From Streptomyces pyxinicus (GTDB lineage Bacteria; Actinomycetota; Actinomycetes; Streptomycetales; Streptomycetaceae), in NCBI RefSeq assembly GCF_024753135.1, contig NZ_JANUGP010000002.1, positions 434,001-498,000 of the forward strand: a stretch of DNA of 64,000 bases. The letters are read 5' to 3'. The translations under genes were made by a program, and so were the position numbers. Positions within the stretch are counted from its first letter, which is position 1. Each line of letters begins with the position of its first letter. Shown here one piece after another: positions 35,542-45,280 of the stretch. The notes below the pieces were generated by a model. It was not told the origin of the DNA, did not search any database, and saw only the letters and a list, made by a program, of their open reading frames with translations.

Positions 35542-35560
35542 CGAGCCGGACCCGGCGGGC

Positions 35561-37960
35561 TCACTGATCGGCCCCGTCTTCGTCGTCCAGGCCGACCGCG
35601 TCCGGGTCGCGCAGCGGGCGCAGGGACCCGGCGGCCGGGGTGGAGGCGGTGAAGCTGTAGCGGCCCAGCACGTTGAGATTCCTGTGCTTGAGCGGGGACA
35701 GCCGGGCCACGTCTTCGTCGCGGATCTCGTGGCCCTCAGCACGGAGCTGGGCGACCGCGGCGTCGATGTACCGTGTCGTCCAGAGGACCACGGCGTTCAA
35801 GACGAGATCCAACGAGCCCAGCTGATCTTCCATCCCGTCCCGGTACGCCTGGTGGATGGTGCCCTTCTTGCCGTGGCAGATGTCGCGGGCGAGCGTGGAC
35901 CAGGCGGGAGCGGGTCAGCGCCTCGATGTTCGGGCTGATGACCGGGGTCATCCCGATGTTGCAGCTCTCTCTCACAAGCAGGGCCACCACCGAGGTCGCG
36001 AGGTCCTTCATCCGGGTCTTGCCGTCGCCCAGGTGCACGAAGGCATCCAGAAAGCCGGTCCAGGCGTGCACCTCGAACAGCAGGTCCGGCAGGTCGACCT
36101 TCGGGAGTATCTTCTCGACCCGCTTGCGCAGCCAGTGCAGTGACTTCGGCTCACCGAGCGCGTGGAGCTTCTCCACGTTCAGCTTCGCCGGCCCGTTGGG
36201 CTGTACTTCGATGCTGATCTTCGCGTCGTCGCCGGCCTCCTCCAGGCGTTCGGCCATCTGCTTCCACGCGGCGTCCAGCACGGCGACCAGGTCCTTCAGG
36301 TGCTGCTCGGCGTCCGCATCCAGGCTCAACCCCGCCAGGACGTCGTCACGTACGGCCTCCCACTCCTTGCCGTCCAGCAGGCGGACGCGCGGGTCGGACC
36401 AGCGGTGTGAGGGGGAGGCGAAGATATCCCGGCGCTTCAGGGCGCGGAAGAGCTGCTCCAGCACGCACACCACGTACGCGTCGCGGTCCACCGCCCCCTC
36501 CGGCAGCTCGGCGTTCGCGTACACCGCCTTGCGCCACACCGGCGGCACCAGCTTGTCGTCGATCTCCCGCGGCAGTAGCGGCTTCTCGCTCACCCGGCGC
36601 CTCGCCAGGGCGGGCAGCCGCCTCACCCCCGCCAGCACCCGCTTGCCCCCGGTCGCAGCCCCCAGCGCCGAGGCTCGCCCAGCAGGGTCAGAAACGGCTT
36701 GACGGTGTTGTAGCCCAGCGCCAGGGCGTTGCGCATGGCGATCTCCGCCGAGTCGTCATCCTCCGGGACCAGGCTCACCACCGTGGCCGCCGCACTGGAC
36801 AGCACGGCCCGTGGCGCGATCTCCTCCAGCGCCCGCCACAACGCGGCCCGATCTGGATCGCAGCCGGTCTCCTCCAGCAGCTCCAGCTCCTCGATGACCA
36901 CCTTCGAGAGCCTGGCCGTGATCCTGGCAGCCTTCTCCAGCTGCGGGAGCGTGGACAGGCGTTCCTTGTCCGTGGCCCGCTTCGAGGTGCTGATCAGCCT
37001 TGTCGCCATCAGGATCTCGAACAGGTCCAGCGCGTCGTCGATCGCCTTGGCCTCCAGATGCCGCATCACCGCGGTGAGCATCGCCGTGCGCTTCGGCTCC
37101 GAGGTCCACTCCAGCTTCGCCGCCTTCGTTCCCAGCCCGTACCGGGCCAAAGAGGCCAGCCGGTTCGGCGGGACCTTGTTCAGCTTCACCCGCCCCAGCC
37201 GGTACGCGGCGATCTCATCCACCCGTTGGAGCGCGTTCCTCATCGCGGTGCCCATGGTCCGCGTCGGCGGCTGGCGCAGCTGCTTCAGGTACGAGTACCT
37301 CTTGCCCTCCGGCGTCTTCAGCAGCGCCACCAAGTCCCCCGCCAACGACAGGTTCGCCCGCCGGGCGGCCTTCGCGACCGTGGTGTGCAGCCGGTTCTCC
37401 GCGATACGGCGGACCTCCGCCACCTCCCGAGCCAGCACTGACACACCCGGCAGCAGCACCCGGTTCCGGCGCAGCCAGCCCACCGCGTGGTCGAACAGAG
37501 CCTTCGGCCCCTCCGCATGCGCCGTCCACGCCCGCCCATGCAGGAACGCCCGGAACTCCCAGCCCATCTCATGGTCCTCGTACGCGTGATAGCCGTACGC
37601 GTCACGTATCTCCCACGCGTGGTCGTACACCGTCTGCCGCCGCTCCGTGTACCGCTTCACGCACGACGCGTCCTCGATGCCCAGCTGTCCGGCCAGATGC
37701 TCGACCACCGACCACGGCACATCCAAGGGGTCCTCGCCCAGGAACAGCCCCACATACCGCACCGTGCACATCTGTAGCGCGAACCCGAGTTGGTGGTGCT
37801 TCGTACGCCGCAGCGCGATCAGGCCCCGGTCCACGTCGTCCAGGAAGAAGAACCGCTCCAATTCGGGCCGTGTCGGCTCCCCGGAGAACCTTCCGTACGC
37901 CTCGGCCTGCTCATCGGTCAGAAATTCGACTGGCATGCGGCGGACGTAGCCACCCGCCAC
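35561..37960 (-). pseudogene. Tn3-family transposase remnant
   Basis: On the minus strand three pieces of a Tn3 TnpA follow each other. The N-terminal half (37960 to about 36660) starts MPVEFLTDEQAEAYGRFSGE after a few codons, with DUF4158-type sequence. A frameshift near 36640-36660 leads to a second piece (to about 35920) ending VRESCNIGMTPVISPNIEAL. The reading then jumps, in another frame, to HQAYRDGMEDQLGSLDLVLN, the usual C-terminus. The segment that carries the DDE catalytic core, several hundred residues, is deleted. It cannot transpose. Confidence 0.85.
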
Positions 37961-38012
37961 GAGCGAGCGCGGATCTTTCGGTGAACCCCCAGCGGAGGCG
38001 GGTGGCCTGCGC

Positions 38013-39145
38013 TAGTGTCCTGAGTCGTTAGTTCGCTTGCGGTTGTAGGGTGGGGTGGTGCCTGGTCCGAAGCCGTTGCCGCTGGAGTTGTCCGACTACG
38101 AACGCCGGGTGCTGAGAGGCTGGTTGCGCAAGCAGACCGCGTCTCAGGCGCTGGTGCTGCGATCGAGGATCGTGCTGGCGTGCGCGCAGGGCCTGCCGAA
38201 CGCGCAGGTCGCGGATGACCTTGGTGTCTCGCGGGAGACGGTGCGCAAGTGGCGGTCCCGGTTCGTCGCGGACCGTCTGGAGGGCCTGGTGGACCGGCCT
38301 CGTTCGGGAGCCCCGCGCAGGATCACGGACGAGCAGGTCGAGGCACTGGTCGCCAGGACGCTCGGCCAGGCGCCGCCGACGGGTGACGCGCACTGGTCGA
38401 CGCGATCGATGGCCGGAGCGGCCGGCATGTCGCAGTCGGCCGTCTCGCGGATCTGGCGGGCCTTCGGCCTCAAGCCGCACATCGTGGAGACCTGGAAGCT
38501 GTCGACCGACCCGCAATTCGTGACCAAGGTCCGTGATGTGGTGGGTATTTACCTGTCGCCGCCGGAGAACGCCCTGGTCCTGGCGGTGGACGAGAAGTCG
38601 CAGATACAGGCCCTGGACCGGACCCAGCCGGTGCTGCCGATGGCACCGACCGTGCCGGCGAAGATGACGCACGACTACGTCCGGCACGGCACGACCAGCC
38701 TGTTCGCCGCCCTGGACATCGCCTCCGGCTCGGTCATCGCCCAGCATTACCGCCGCCACCGCCACCAGGAGTTCCTCCGCTTCCTGAAGGTCATCGACGC
38801 AGCCGTCCCCCAGGACCTGGAGCTCCACCTGGTCCTGGACCACTACGCCACCCACAAGACCGAACCGGTCAGGAAGTGGCTGCTCCGTCACCCGCGCTTC
38901 CACCTGCACTTCACCCCCACCTCGGCGTCCTGGCTCAACCTCGTCGAGCGCTGGTTCGCCGAGCTGGCCTGCCGCAAACTCCGCCGCTCGGCCCACCGCA
39001 GCGTCGTCGAACTCGAACGGGACATCCGCGGCTGGATCAACGAGTGGAACAAGAACCCCAAGCCGTTCGTCTGGACAAAGACCGCCGACGACATCCTCGA
39101 CACCCTCGCCGCATACTGCACACGAATTAACGACTCGGGACACTA
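38013..39145. mobile_element. IS630-family insertion sequence
   Basis: The element is bounded by TA dinucleotides (38013-38014 and 39144-39145), the expected IS630 target duplication. Terminal inverted repeats of about 21 bp are GTGTCCTGAGTCGTTAGTTCG on the left and the near-complement CGAATTAACGACTCGGGAC plus AC on the right (19 of 21 match). It carries one complete transposase gene and lies next to the Tn3 remnant and the end of locus A. Confidence 0.9.
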
Positions 39146-39146
39146 G
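38058..39146 (+). CDS. IS630-family transposase
   Basis: A 362-residue DDE transposase. The N-terminal helix-turn-helix (about 10-75) has QVADDLGVSRETVRKWRSRF. The catalytic triad is D178 in LAVDEKSQ, D261 in LVLDHYATH and E297 in WLNLVERWF. The gene is undamaged, so the element may be active. Its stop codon is made by the flanking target TA plus the next G, so it is completed only by insertion. Confidence 0.95.
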   Translation: MPGPKPLPLELSDYERRVLRGWLRKQTASQALVLRSRIVLACAQGLPNAQVADDLGVSRETVRKWRSRFVADRLEGLVDRPRSGAPRRITDEQVEALVARTLGQAPPTGDAHWSTRSMAGAAGMSQSAVSRIWRAFGLKPHIVETWKLSTDPQFVTKVRDVVGIYLSPPENALVLAVDEKSQIQALDRTQPVLPMAPTVPAKMTHDYVRHGTTSLFAALDIASGSVIAQHYRRHRHQEFLRFLKVIDAAVPQDLELHLVLDHYATHKTEPVRKWLLRHPRFHLHFTPTSASWLNLVERWFAELACRKLRRSAHRSVVELERDIRGWINEWNKNPKPFVWTKTADDILDTLAAYCTRINDSGH

Positions 39147-39291
39147 GGCAGAGAGCGCTGCTAGCGAAGTGAATTCGGTGAGACGAGTGACGAGAACGAG
39201 CGAGGCAAAGCAGACCCGGTGAGACGCGAGCAAACCGGACCGTCTCAGTCCAACTGCTCCACGCAGCTCACCGCGTCGGGGGTAGAGCAGG

Positions 39292-40548
39292 TCAGCGAGA
39301 CAGGCCATCGGCCTTCGCTCCCGAGATCGCCGTGTGCCCGGGACTCGTCAGTGGTACATAGGCCCGGGAGACCCAAACCCCGCCCAGGGCGAACACGGCC
39401 ATGGTGACCGCCAGGCTCCAGAAGCCTTCCATCAGGCCGGAGTTCGCGAACCACCCGACCGTGGGCATCAGGACGGCGGTGCCCAGGCCGATGGCGAGCA
39501 GCCGCAGGGAGGCCATCTTGCCCTTGGCATCGTCCTCGGCCCGTTGCTGGAGCGAGGTGAGCAGCCAGGTCAGGCTGTTCAGATTGGCGAAACCGGCCAG
39601 AAAGAAGGCCAGGAAGTGCACTGCGCTGGATCCCCCGAGAGCCAGTGCCGCTGCGGCACCGCTCTGGCAGAGCAGCCATACGGGCAGGAGCCGCTGGGAG
39701 ACGAGCCGGCCGGCGAAGAAGGACGCGCTGATCATGCCGACGGCGAAGGTGGCCTCCAGCGCGGCGATGTACCAGCCCTGGCCGCCTCGGACGGTGTCGG
39801 CCAGGGGGATGACCAAGGTGCTCAGGCCCTGGGCGAGAACGAAGTCCCCGGCGCACAGGGCGATCGTCACGAAGACCGCCTTGTCCCCGCGGTAGCGGGT
39901 CAGCATGCGCCTCCACTCACCGACCGTGCCCGCTATGGCGGTGGTGAGCGTGTGCGCCGACAGCGGTACGGTGCTCTCGGCGGAGGTGAGGCGGACGCGG
40001 CTCACGGTCAGCGCGCAGGCGGCCGACATGGCGACGTCGACCAGGAGTGCCTGCCCGGCCCCGCCCCAGGTCAGGATCAGGCCGAGCAAGGCCATGCCGG
40101 TGAGCGCGCCCGCCTGGAACGCCACCCCGATCAGGCTGTTGAACCGGGTGATGTGGGCCTTGTCCACATGGTGCGCGGTGAGCTTGAACAGTGCCGACCG
40201 CTCGATGTTGTCGAAAACGGCGAGCAGCGCGGCCACCGCCACCATCCAGGGCACGGCTCGGCCCCCCGGCAGCGTGGCGAGGCCGATGATCAGCAAGACG
40301 GTGGCGGCCCGGCCTATCCCGCACAGGGCGTACACCCGCTTGGAGCTGACCGCGTCCACGAGCGGCCCGCACACCGGCAGCACGCAAAAGGCCACCACGC
40401 CCTGGAGGGTGAGGACGAGCGCGAACGCCGCCGGGCTGCCGGTGCGCTCGTAGAGAAGCTGACCCATCGCCAGGGTGTGGATGCCCACTCCGACGCTGGA
40501 CAGGGAGATCGCTCCGAGCATGGTGCGGGCCACTGGATCGCGGAACAT
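39292..40548 (-). CDS. MFS transporter of biosynthetic locus A
   Basis: A 418-residue major facilitator with about 12 transmembrane segments and a motif-A-like loop (VCGPLVDAVSSKRVYALC). It resembles the MFS_3 / macrolide-efflux type (VFDNIERSALFKLTAHHV). Its start overlaps the stop of the PaaK-like gene, so it is the last gene of the operon and likely exports the product. Confidence 0.85.
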   Translation of the reverse strand: MFRDPVARTMLGAISLSSVGVGIHTLAMGQLLYERTGSPAAFALVLTLQGVVAFCVLPVCGPLVDAVSSKRVYALCGIGRAATVLLIIGLATLPGGRAVPWMVAVAALLAVFDNIERSALFKLTAHHVDKAHITRFNSLIGVAFQAGALTGMALLGLILTWGGAGQALLVDVAMSAACALTVSRVRLTSAESTVPLSAHTLTTAIAGTVGEWRRMLTRYRGDKAVFVTIALCAGDFVLAQGLSTLVIPLADTVRGGQGWYIAALEATFAVGMISASFFAGRLVSQRLLPVWLLCQSGAAAALALGGSSAVHFLAFFLAGFANLNSLTWLLTSLQQRAEDDAKGKMASLRLLAIGLGTAVLMPTVGWFANSGLMEGFWSLAVTMAVFALGGVWVSRAYVPLTSPGHTAISGAKADGLSR

Positions 40549-42371
40549 CAGCCCGCCACCCCCAGCCTGCCGTCGATGACCGGCTTCACCTTGCCGCTGA
40601 CCGCGTTACGCGGCAGTTCTCCTTCGGCAAAGCATTCGACCCTGAGCTCGTAGAGGTCGATTCCGGCGTCGAAGTCCTGGTAGTCACCGAGGACCGGGAA
40701 CGTGGCCATGAGCAGTTCACGTACCCGCTCGGTCCGGGAGAGCTGCGGGGCCTCGGTGCGGACGGTCAGAATCTCCTTGCTGCCCTCGGTGTGGACCTCG
40801 ATCTGCAACTGGGAGACCTGGAATGCGGCCAGGACGTCGAGGACGTCGGAGTACAGGACGGTCTCGCCCTTGAAGCGGATCAGGCCGTCCGACCGTCCCA
40901 GGTACTCCAGGACCTTTCCATGCACCCCGCACGGGCAGGCGTGGTGGAGGATGCGGCCCATGTCGCCGATGCGGTAACGCACGAGGGGGCCTTCGAATTT
41001 CTGGAGGCAGGTGACCAGCAGCTCACCGACCGTGCCGTCAGGGAGTGGCCTGCCGTCCTCGTCCACCACCTCGATGAGGTTGTAGTCGTCGTTGACGTGG
41101 TGCAGCGTTCCACCGAGCCGGGCGCACTGGTGGCCGAGCTGGGCACCGTCGTTCGCCGCGAGCACGCTGGAGACCACGCGGACCCCCAGTTCCCGGTGCA
41201 GCCAGTCCTTGTCGGTCTCCGTCATGGGCGTGCCACCGTAGACGACCTTGTCGATGCGGAACGCGGGGTCGCGCCGCTTCGCATCACGCAGCAGCGGCAG
41301 GATCAGTGCAGGCATGCCGAGGATGACATTGGCGCCGAAGCTCTCGGAGAGCATCAGCAGATCGTCGACCGTGACGAACTGGCCGGTCGTGTAGCACTCA
41401 ACGGGCATCCGGGAGAACTCGCTGAACGACGTGGTGAGGCCGCCGTACATGCTTCCGCCGAAGAGGGTGTTGATGATGCGGTCGCCGGGCTGGACGCCGA
41501 GGTCGTACCAGACGGGTACGGCCTCCCGGACCATGTTGTCCCAGTCGCCGCGCGCGTACGGGATGAAGCGCGGGCTGCCGCTGGTCGCACCGGACCTGAG
41601 GACTTCACCGGTGGCCATGCTGTCGCTGCACATCGCCCGGCTCGTGGGCAGCGAGTGGGCCTCCAGGATGGCCTTGTCCAGTACGGGCAGGGCGGTGATG
41701 CCGACGGGGTGCGTGACGTCGGGCAGTGCCGCGTAGTGGGGGGTGCGCCGGGCCCGGGCGAGGAGGTAGCGGATCCTCGCCGCCATCCTGCCCTCGTAGC
41801 CTTCGGTGTCCTCGCTGCGAGCCCGGGCGAGGGAGAGGCCTGGCCGGTGCCGCCGCCGCAGCAGCCGGTGGACCCAGGGGGCGGTGCAGTCGAGGGAGAG
41901 CAGCGCGTCCAGGGCCAACGCGGGGACCCGGACGGGCACGCCGGGTACGTCCGCCTCAGGCTCGACAACCCTGCCCGCGGGCAGAGGGACGCCGGCTTGG
42001 CGCAGGCCGTCCATGACAGCCGCCCACAGCGCGGGCCGAGCCGAGCGTACGGTCACCTGGTTGCCCAGGGCCCAGGCGAGCAGGAGTCCGCGCAGCGTGG
42101 CCTCGGCGGACTCGTCATCGAGTACGACGGTGCCGACGGGCCCGGTCTCCAGCACGTCGTTGCTATCGGTCAAGGGCTGCCAGGGGTATTGGGAGACTCC
42201 CTCCAGCAGGCGTTCCAGGCCTTCGTAGAGCTGTTCGCTGTCGAAGCGGCGCAGCGGCGCGGTGATACCCGCGCGGGAGAGCTCGGCTTCCAGGGAGCCG
42301 AGTTCGCCTCGGGCGACGGTGCGCTCGACGTGCTCGACGGCCAGGAGCAGGTCGGTGGGGTAGTGCCTCAC
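40548..42371 (-). CDS. phenylacetate-CoA-ligase-like adenylating enzyme
   Basis: A 607-residue ANL-superfamily protein. The C-terminal ~400 residues match PaaK-like ligases: SGATSGSPRFIPYARGDWDN (P-loop), VVYGGTPMTETDKDW, YNLIEVVDEDGRPLPDG, and RYRIGDMGRILHHACPCG. The lysine of the C-terminal subdomain (SGKVKPVIDG) is present. The N-terminal ~190 residues resemble the N-terminal region of acyl-CoA reductase LuxC (EATLRGLLLAWALGNQVTVR), so it may have a fused second domain. It probably activates an acid as acyl-AMP for transfer to CoA, a carrier or an amine. It overlaps the MFS gene by one base. Confidence 0.8.
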   Translation of the reverse strand: MRHYPTDLLLAVEHVERTVARGELGSLEAELSRAGITAPLRRFDSEQLYEGLERLLEGVSQYPWQPLTDSNDVLETGPVGTVVLDDESAEATLRGLLLAWALGNQVTVRSARPALWAAVMDGLRQAGVPLPAGRVVEPEADVPGVPVRVPALALDALLSLDCTAPWVHRLLRRRHRPGLSLARARSEDTEGYEGRMAARIRYLLARARRTPHYAALPDVTHPVGITALPVLDKAILEAHSLPTSRAMCSDSMATGEVLRSGATSGSPRFIPYARGDWDNMVREAVPVWYDLGVQPGDRIINTLFGGSMYGGLTTSFSEFSRMPVECYTTGQFVTVDDLLMLSESFGANVILGMPALILPLLRDAKRRDPAFRIDKVVYGGTPMTETDKDWLHRELGVRVVSSVLAANDGAQLGHQCARLGGTLHHVNDDYNLIEVVDEDGRPLPDGTVGELLVTCLQKFEGPLVRYRIGDMGRILHHACPCGVHGKVLEYLGRSDGLIRFKGETVLYSDVLDVLAAFQVSQLQIEVHTEGSKEILTVRTEAPQLSRTERVRELLMATFPVLGDYQDFDAGIDLYELRVECFAEGELPRNAVSGKVKPVIDGRLGVAG

Positions 42372-42409
42372 GGGTGTGTCCTCGGGTCAGGCGGTCAGTG
42401 TGGGTCGGG

Positions 42410-44221
42410 TCACCGGTGCTCGGCGATCACCGAGGCGAGTCGGCGCACGCCCAGTTCGATCTGCTCGGGCTCGGGGTAGGAGAAGGAGAGCCGGCCGTGG
42501 TGCGCACCCCGGCCGTCGGCGTAGAAGCCGGTGCCGGGGACGAAGGAGACTCCGGCGGCCAGGGCCCGAGGCAGCAGCTCCCGGGCGTCGACGCCCCCCG
42601 GGAAGGTTGTCCAGACGAAGAAGCCGCCGTCGGGGACCGTCCATGAGACGTCCTGAGGCATGGACGCGGCCAAGGCGCTCAGCATGGTGTCGCGCCGCTC
42701 CCGGTATCCCGCGCGGGCGATGGCGAGATGCTCGTCCCAGGGGTGTGTGCGCAGGTAGCGGTCCACGGTCAGCTGGGCGAGGGCCGAGTGGCAGAGCGTG
42801 GCGCTCTCGGCAGCGAGCACCAGCTTGCGGGTGAGGGCCGAGGGGGCGTGCACCCAGCCCACGCGCAGCCCGGGGGCCAGTGTCTTGGAGAAGGTGCCCA
42901 GGTAGACGGCGTGCTCGGAGGCGTCGGCGGCGAGGGCCCGGGGCGGTGCGCCGGCGTAGTGAAGCATGCCGTAGGGGTCGTCCTCGATAACGAGGACGCC
43001 GGCGGCCTGGCAGATGTCGAGGATCTGGAGGCGGCGCCGCGGGGAGAGCGTCACGCCGGTCGGGTTCTGGAAGGTCGGGACGGTGTAGAAGATCTTCCCG
43101 GGGCGACCCTGGGCGGCCAGCCGGGCGAAGGCGGCGGCCAGTTCGTCCGGGATGACGCCGTCGCGGTCCATACCGACCTGTACGACCCTGGCTCCGGCCG
43201 CCGCGAAGGTGCCGAGCGCGGTGACATAGGTGGGGCCCTCGGCGACGACGGTGTCCCCCGGATCGAGCAGGACCCGGGCCACCAGGTCCAGCGCCTGCTG
43301 GGAGCCGCCCGTGACGAGGACGTCGTCCGGCCGGGCGGTGATCCGGGCGTCGTGCATGATGCCGCAGATCCGCTCACGCAGGGCCGGGTCGCCCTGGGCG
43401 CTGCCGTATTGCAGGGCGGTGGTGCCGCTGTCGCGCAGTACTGCGGCCGTGACCGTGGCCATCTCCTCGGTGGGCAGGACAGCGGGACTCGGCATGCCCC
43501 CGGCCAGCGAGACCACGTCGGGGCGGTTGGCGGCGGAGAACAGCGCACGCACCTCCGAGGGCACCATCGTCCTCGCGCTGCGTGAGAGGCGAGCCTCCAG
43601 GGCCGGGCCCGGGGAAGCGGGACGGGGTTTTCGCCGCTCGGTGGTGAGAGGCATGGCGGTCTCCTGGTGTTGGGATGTCGAAGGGGCTGGTGTGGTTGCG
43701 GAGCGGGCGAGGCGTGCGGCGGCATAAGCGCGCAGCACGTGCTCCGATCGCCGGTGCAGGACGTGGAGGCGGCCGGGCCCGTCCTGGGTGTGGGTGGTCA
43801 CAGCTGCGGCGTGTTGGCGGAGCGCGTATGGCTGGGCGGCGGTGGCGTGAAAGGAGACGGGGCGGCTGCGGGAGAGGTCGGTCCACTCCCGGTGGCCGTC
43901 GCCGAGTGCCGCGTGGGCGAGCTCCATCAGGTCTGGGTGGCACAGTCCGGCGCGCAGCGCGGTGAACCGGACTCCCTTGGCAGTCGTGGTCAGATCGACG
44001 CAGGCGGGCCCGTCGCCGAGGCCCTGCTCGTCCAGCGCGGCGAACGCGATCTGGGCGGCCCAGTCCTGTTCCGCTCCTCGGCGGGGCAACAGCAGCGCGT
44101 CCGGGAAGGCGCAGGGCCGACCGGGATCGACGGGGCCGCCGACCTTCCAGATGGCGCAGACGCGCCGGGAGGAGCCGAGGGAGACGACGCTAAGGTGCAG
44201 TCCCGAGGGCAAGGGGGACAT
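42410..44221 (-). CDS. PLP-dependent aminotransferase with N-terminal extension
   Basis: The open frame codes 603 residues. Residues 190-603 are a complete class I/II (2-aminoadipate / MocR-like) aminotransferase: MVPSEVRALFSAANRPDVVS, GSQQALDLVARVLLDPGD, IFYTVPTFQNPTGVTLS, VIEDDPYGMLHY and the PLP lysine in YLGTFSKTLAPGLRVGW. ATG at 43654 (residue 190) has AGGAGA just upstream and gives the usual length of 414. The first 189 residues are a separate, unrecognised domain with real coding bias. Either one fused protein or a read-through pair with an internal start is made. It probably transfers an amino group onto a keto intermediate of locus A. Confidence 0.8.
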   Translation of the reverse strand: MSPLPSGLHLSVVSLGSSRRVCAIWKVGGPVDPGRPCAFPDALLLPRRGAEQDWAAQIAFAALDEQGLGDGPACVDLTTTAKGVRFTALRAGLCHPDLMELAHAALGDGHREWTDLSRSRPVSFHATAAQPYALRQHAAAVTTHTQDGPGRLHVLHRRSEHVLRAYAAARLARSATTPAPSTSQHQETAMPLTTERRKPRPASPGPALEARLSRSARTMVPSEVRALFSAANRPDVVSLAGGMPSPAVLPTEEMATVTAAVLRDSGTTALQYGSAQGDPALRERICGIMHDARITARPDDVLVTGGSQQALDLVARVLLDPGDTVVAEGPTYVTALGTFAAAGARVVQVGMDRDGVIPDELAAAFARLAAQGRPGKIFYTVPTFQNPTGVTLSPRRRLQILDICQAAGVLVIEDDPYGMLHYAGAPPRALAADASEHAVYLGTFSKTLAPGLRVGWVHAPSALTRKLVLAAESATLCHSALAQLTVDRYLRTHPWDEHLAIARAGYRERRDTMLSALAASMPQDVSWTVPDGGFFVWTTFPGGVDARELLPRALAAGVSFVPGTGFYADGRGAHHGRLSFSYPEPEQIELGVRRLASVIAEHR

Positions 44222-44266
44222 GAGGGGGTCTCCGACTTCGTTGGGACCGCTTCCGAGCGGTCTCGC

Positions 44267-45280
44267 TCAGCTGTGCGGGGTCAGCTGCACGACGGACTTC
44301 CCGGTGTTCTCGCCGCGGAGCATCCCGAGGAAGGCGTCCACGGTTCGCTCGAACCCGTCCGTGACACTGAGCCGGTCGGTGACGCGCCCTGACCGCAGGT
44401 GCGGTACCAGGAACTCCTCCCACTCGGTCTGCGCGTCGCGGTGGTTGGCCACGAGGAAGCCCTCCAGCCGGATACTCTTCGCGACCAGGTCGAACAGGTT
44501 GCGGGGCGCCGCGGGGGCGGAGGTCATGTTGTACTGCGCGATTGCACCGCACCAGGCGATCCGGCCGGATTCGCGCATCGCCTCGACGGCCGCTTCCAGG
44601 TGCTCCCCACCGACGTTCTCAAGGCAGACGTCGATACCGTCCGGGGCGGCCTCGGCGAGCTGGGCGGAGACCGACGGCCCCGCCCGGTGGTCGAAGGCCG
44701 CGTCGAAGCCGAGTTCCTCGGTCAGGATGCGGACCTTGTCCGCCGAGCCGGCGCTGCCCACGATCCGGCCGGCACCGAGAAGCCGGGCGAGCTGTCCCGC
44801 CGCGGAGCCGACTCCGCCCGCCGCCGCGGAGATATAGAGGGTCTCGCCCGGCCGCAGGTGGGCGATGCGGGTGAGGGCCACGTAGGCGGTCAGACCGGTG
44901 CCGCCGAGCAGGCCGAGGAAGGTCTGCGGCGCTATTCCGTCGTAGCGCGGCAGCACCCTGGCGTCCCGAGCAGTGAGCACCGTGTGCGTCCGCCAGCCGT
45001 CGCGATGGAAGACCAGCGAGCCTATGGGGAGTTCAGGGCTCTGGGTCTCGACCACGAGGCCGATGGAGCGGCCTTCGAGGGGCCTGTCCAGTTCCCAGTC
45101 CCCGTCCATGCACTCGCGCATGTACGGGTCCACGGACAGCCACAGATTCTCCACCAGGGCGTCGCCCGGTTCCAGCGCGGGCAGGACGAGTTCGGCCTCG
45201 GCGAAGTCCTCGGGCACGGGCATGCCCCGAGGCCGCCGACGTTGTTGGATGGCGCGGGCCGTGCGTACGGTGCCGTTCAT
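44267..45280 (-). CDS. NADP-dependent oxidoreductase (zinc-free MDR family)
   Basis: A 337-residue medium-chain reductase of the leukotriene B4 dehydrogenase / CurA-like type. It has ALVENLWLSVDPYMRECMDG at the start, no zinc ligands, the NADPH-binding AAAGGVGSAAGQLARLLGA and ENVGGEHLEAAVEAM, CGAIAQYN. It should reduce a C=C bond conjugated to a carbonyl. Start at 45280 overlaps the ATP-grasp stop (ATGA). It acts within locus A. Confidence 0.9.
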   Translation of the reverse strand: MNGTVRTARAIQQRRRPRGMPVPEDFAEAELVLPALEPGDALVENLWLSVDPYMRECMDGDWELDRPLEGRSIGLVVETQSPELPIGSLVFHRDGWRTHTVLTARDARVLPRYDGIAPQTFLGLLGGTGLTAYVALTRIAHLRPGETLYISAAAGGVGSAAGQLARLLGAGRIVGSAGSADKVRILTEELGFDAAFDHRAGPSVSAQLAEAAPDGIDVCLENVGGEHLEAAVEAMRESGRIAWCGAIAQYNMTSAPAAPRNLFDLVAKSIRLEGFLVANHRDAQTEWEEFLVPHLRSGRVTDRLSVTDGFERTVDAFLGMLRGENTGKSVVQLTPHS

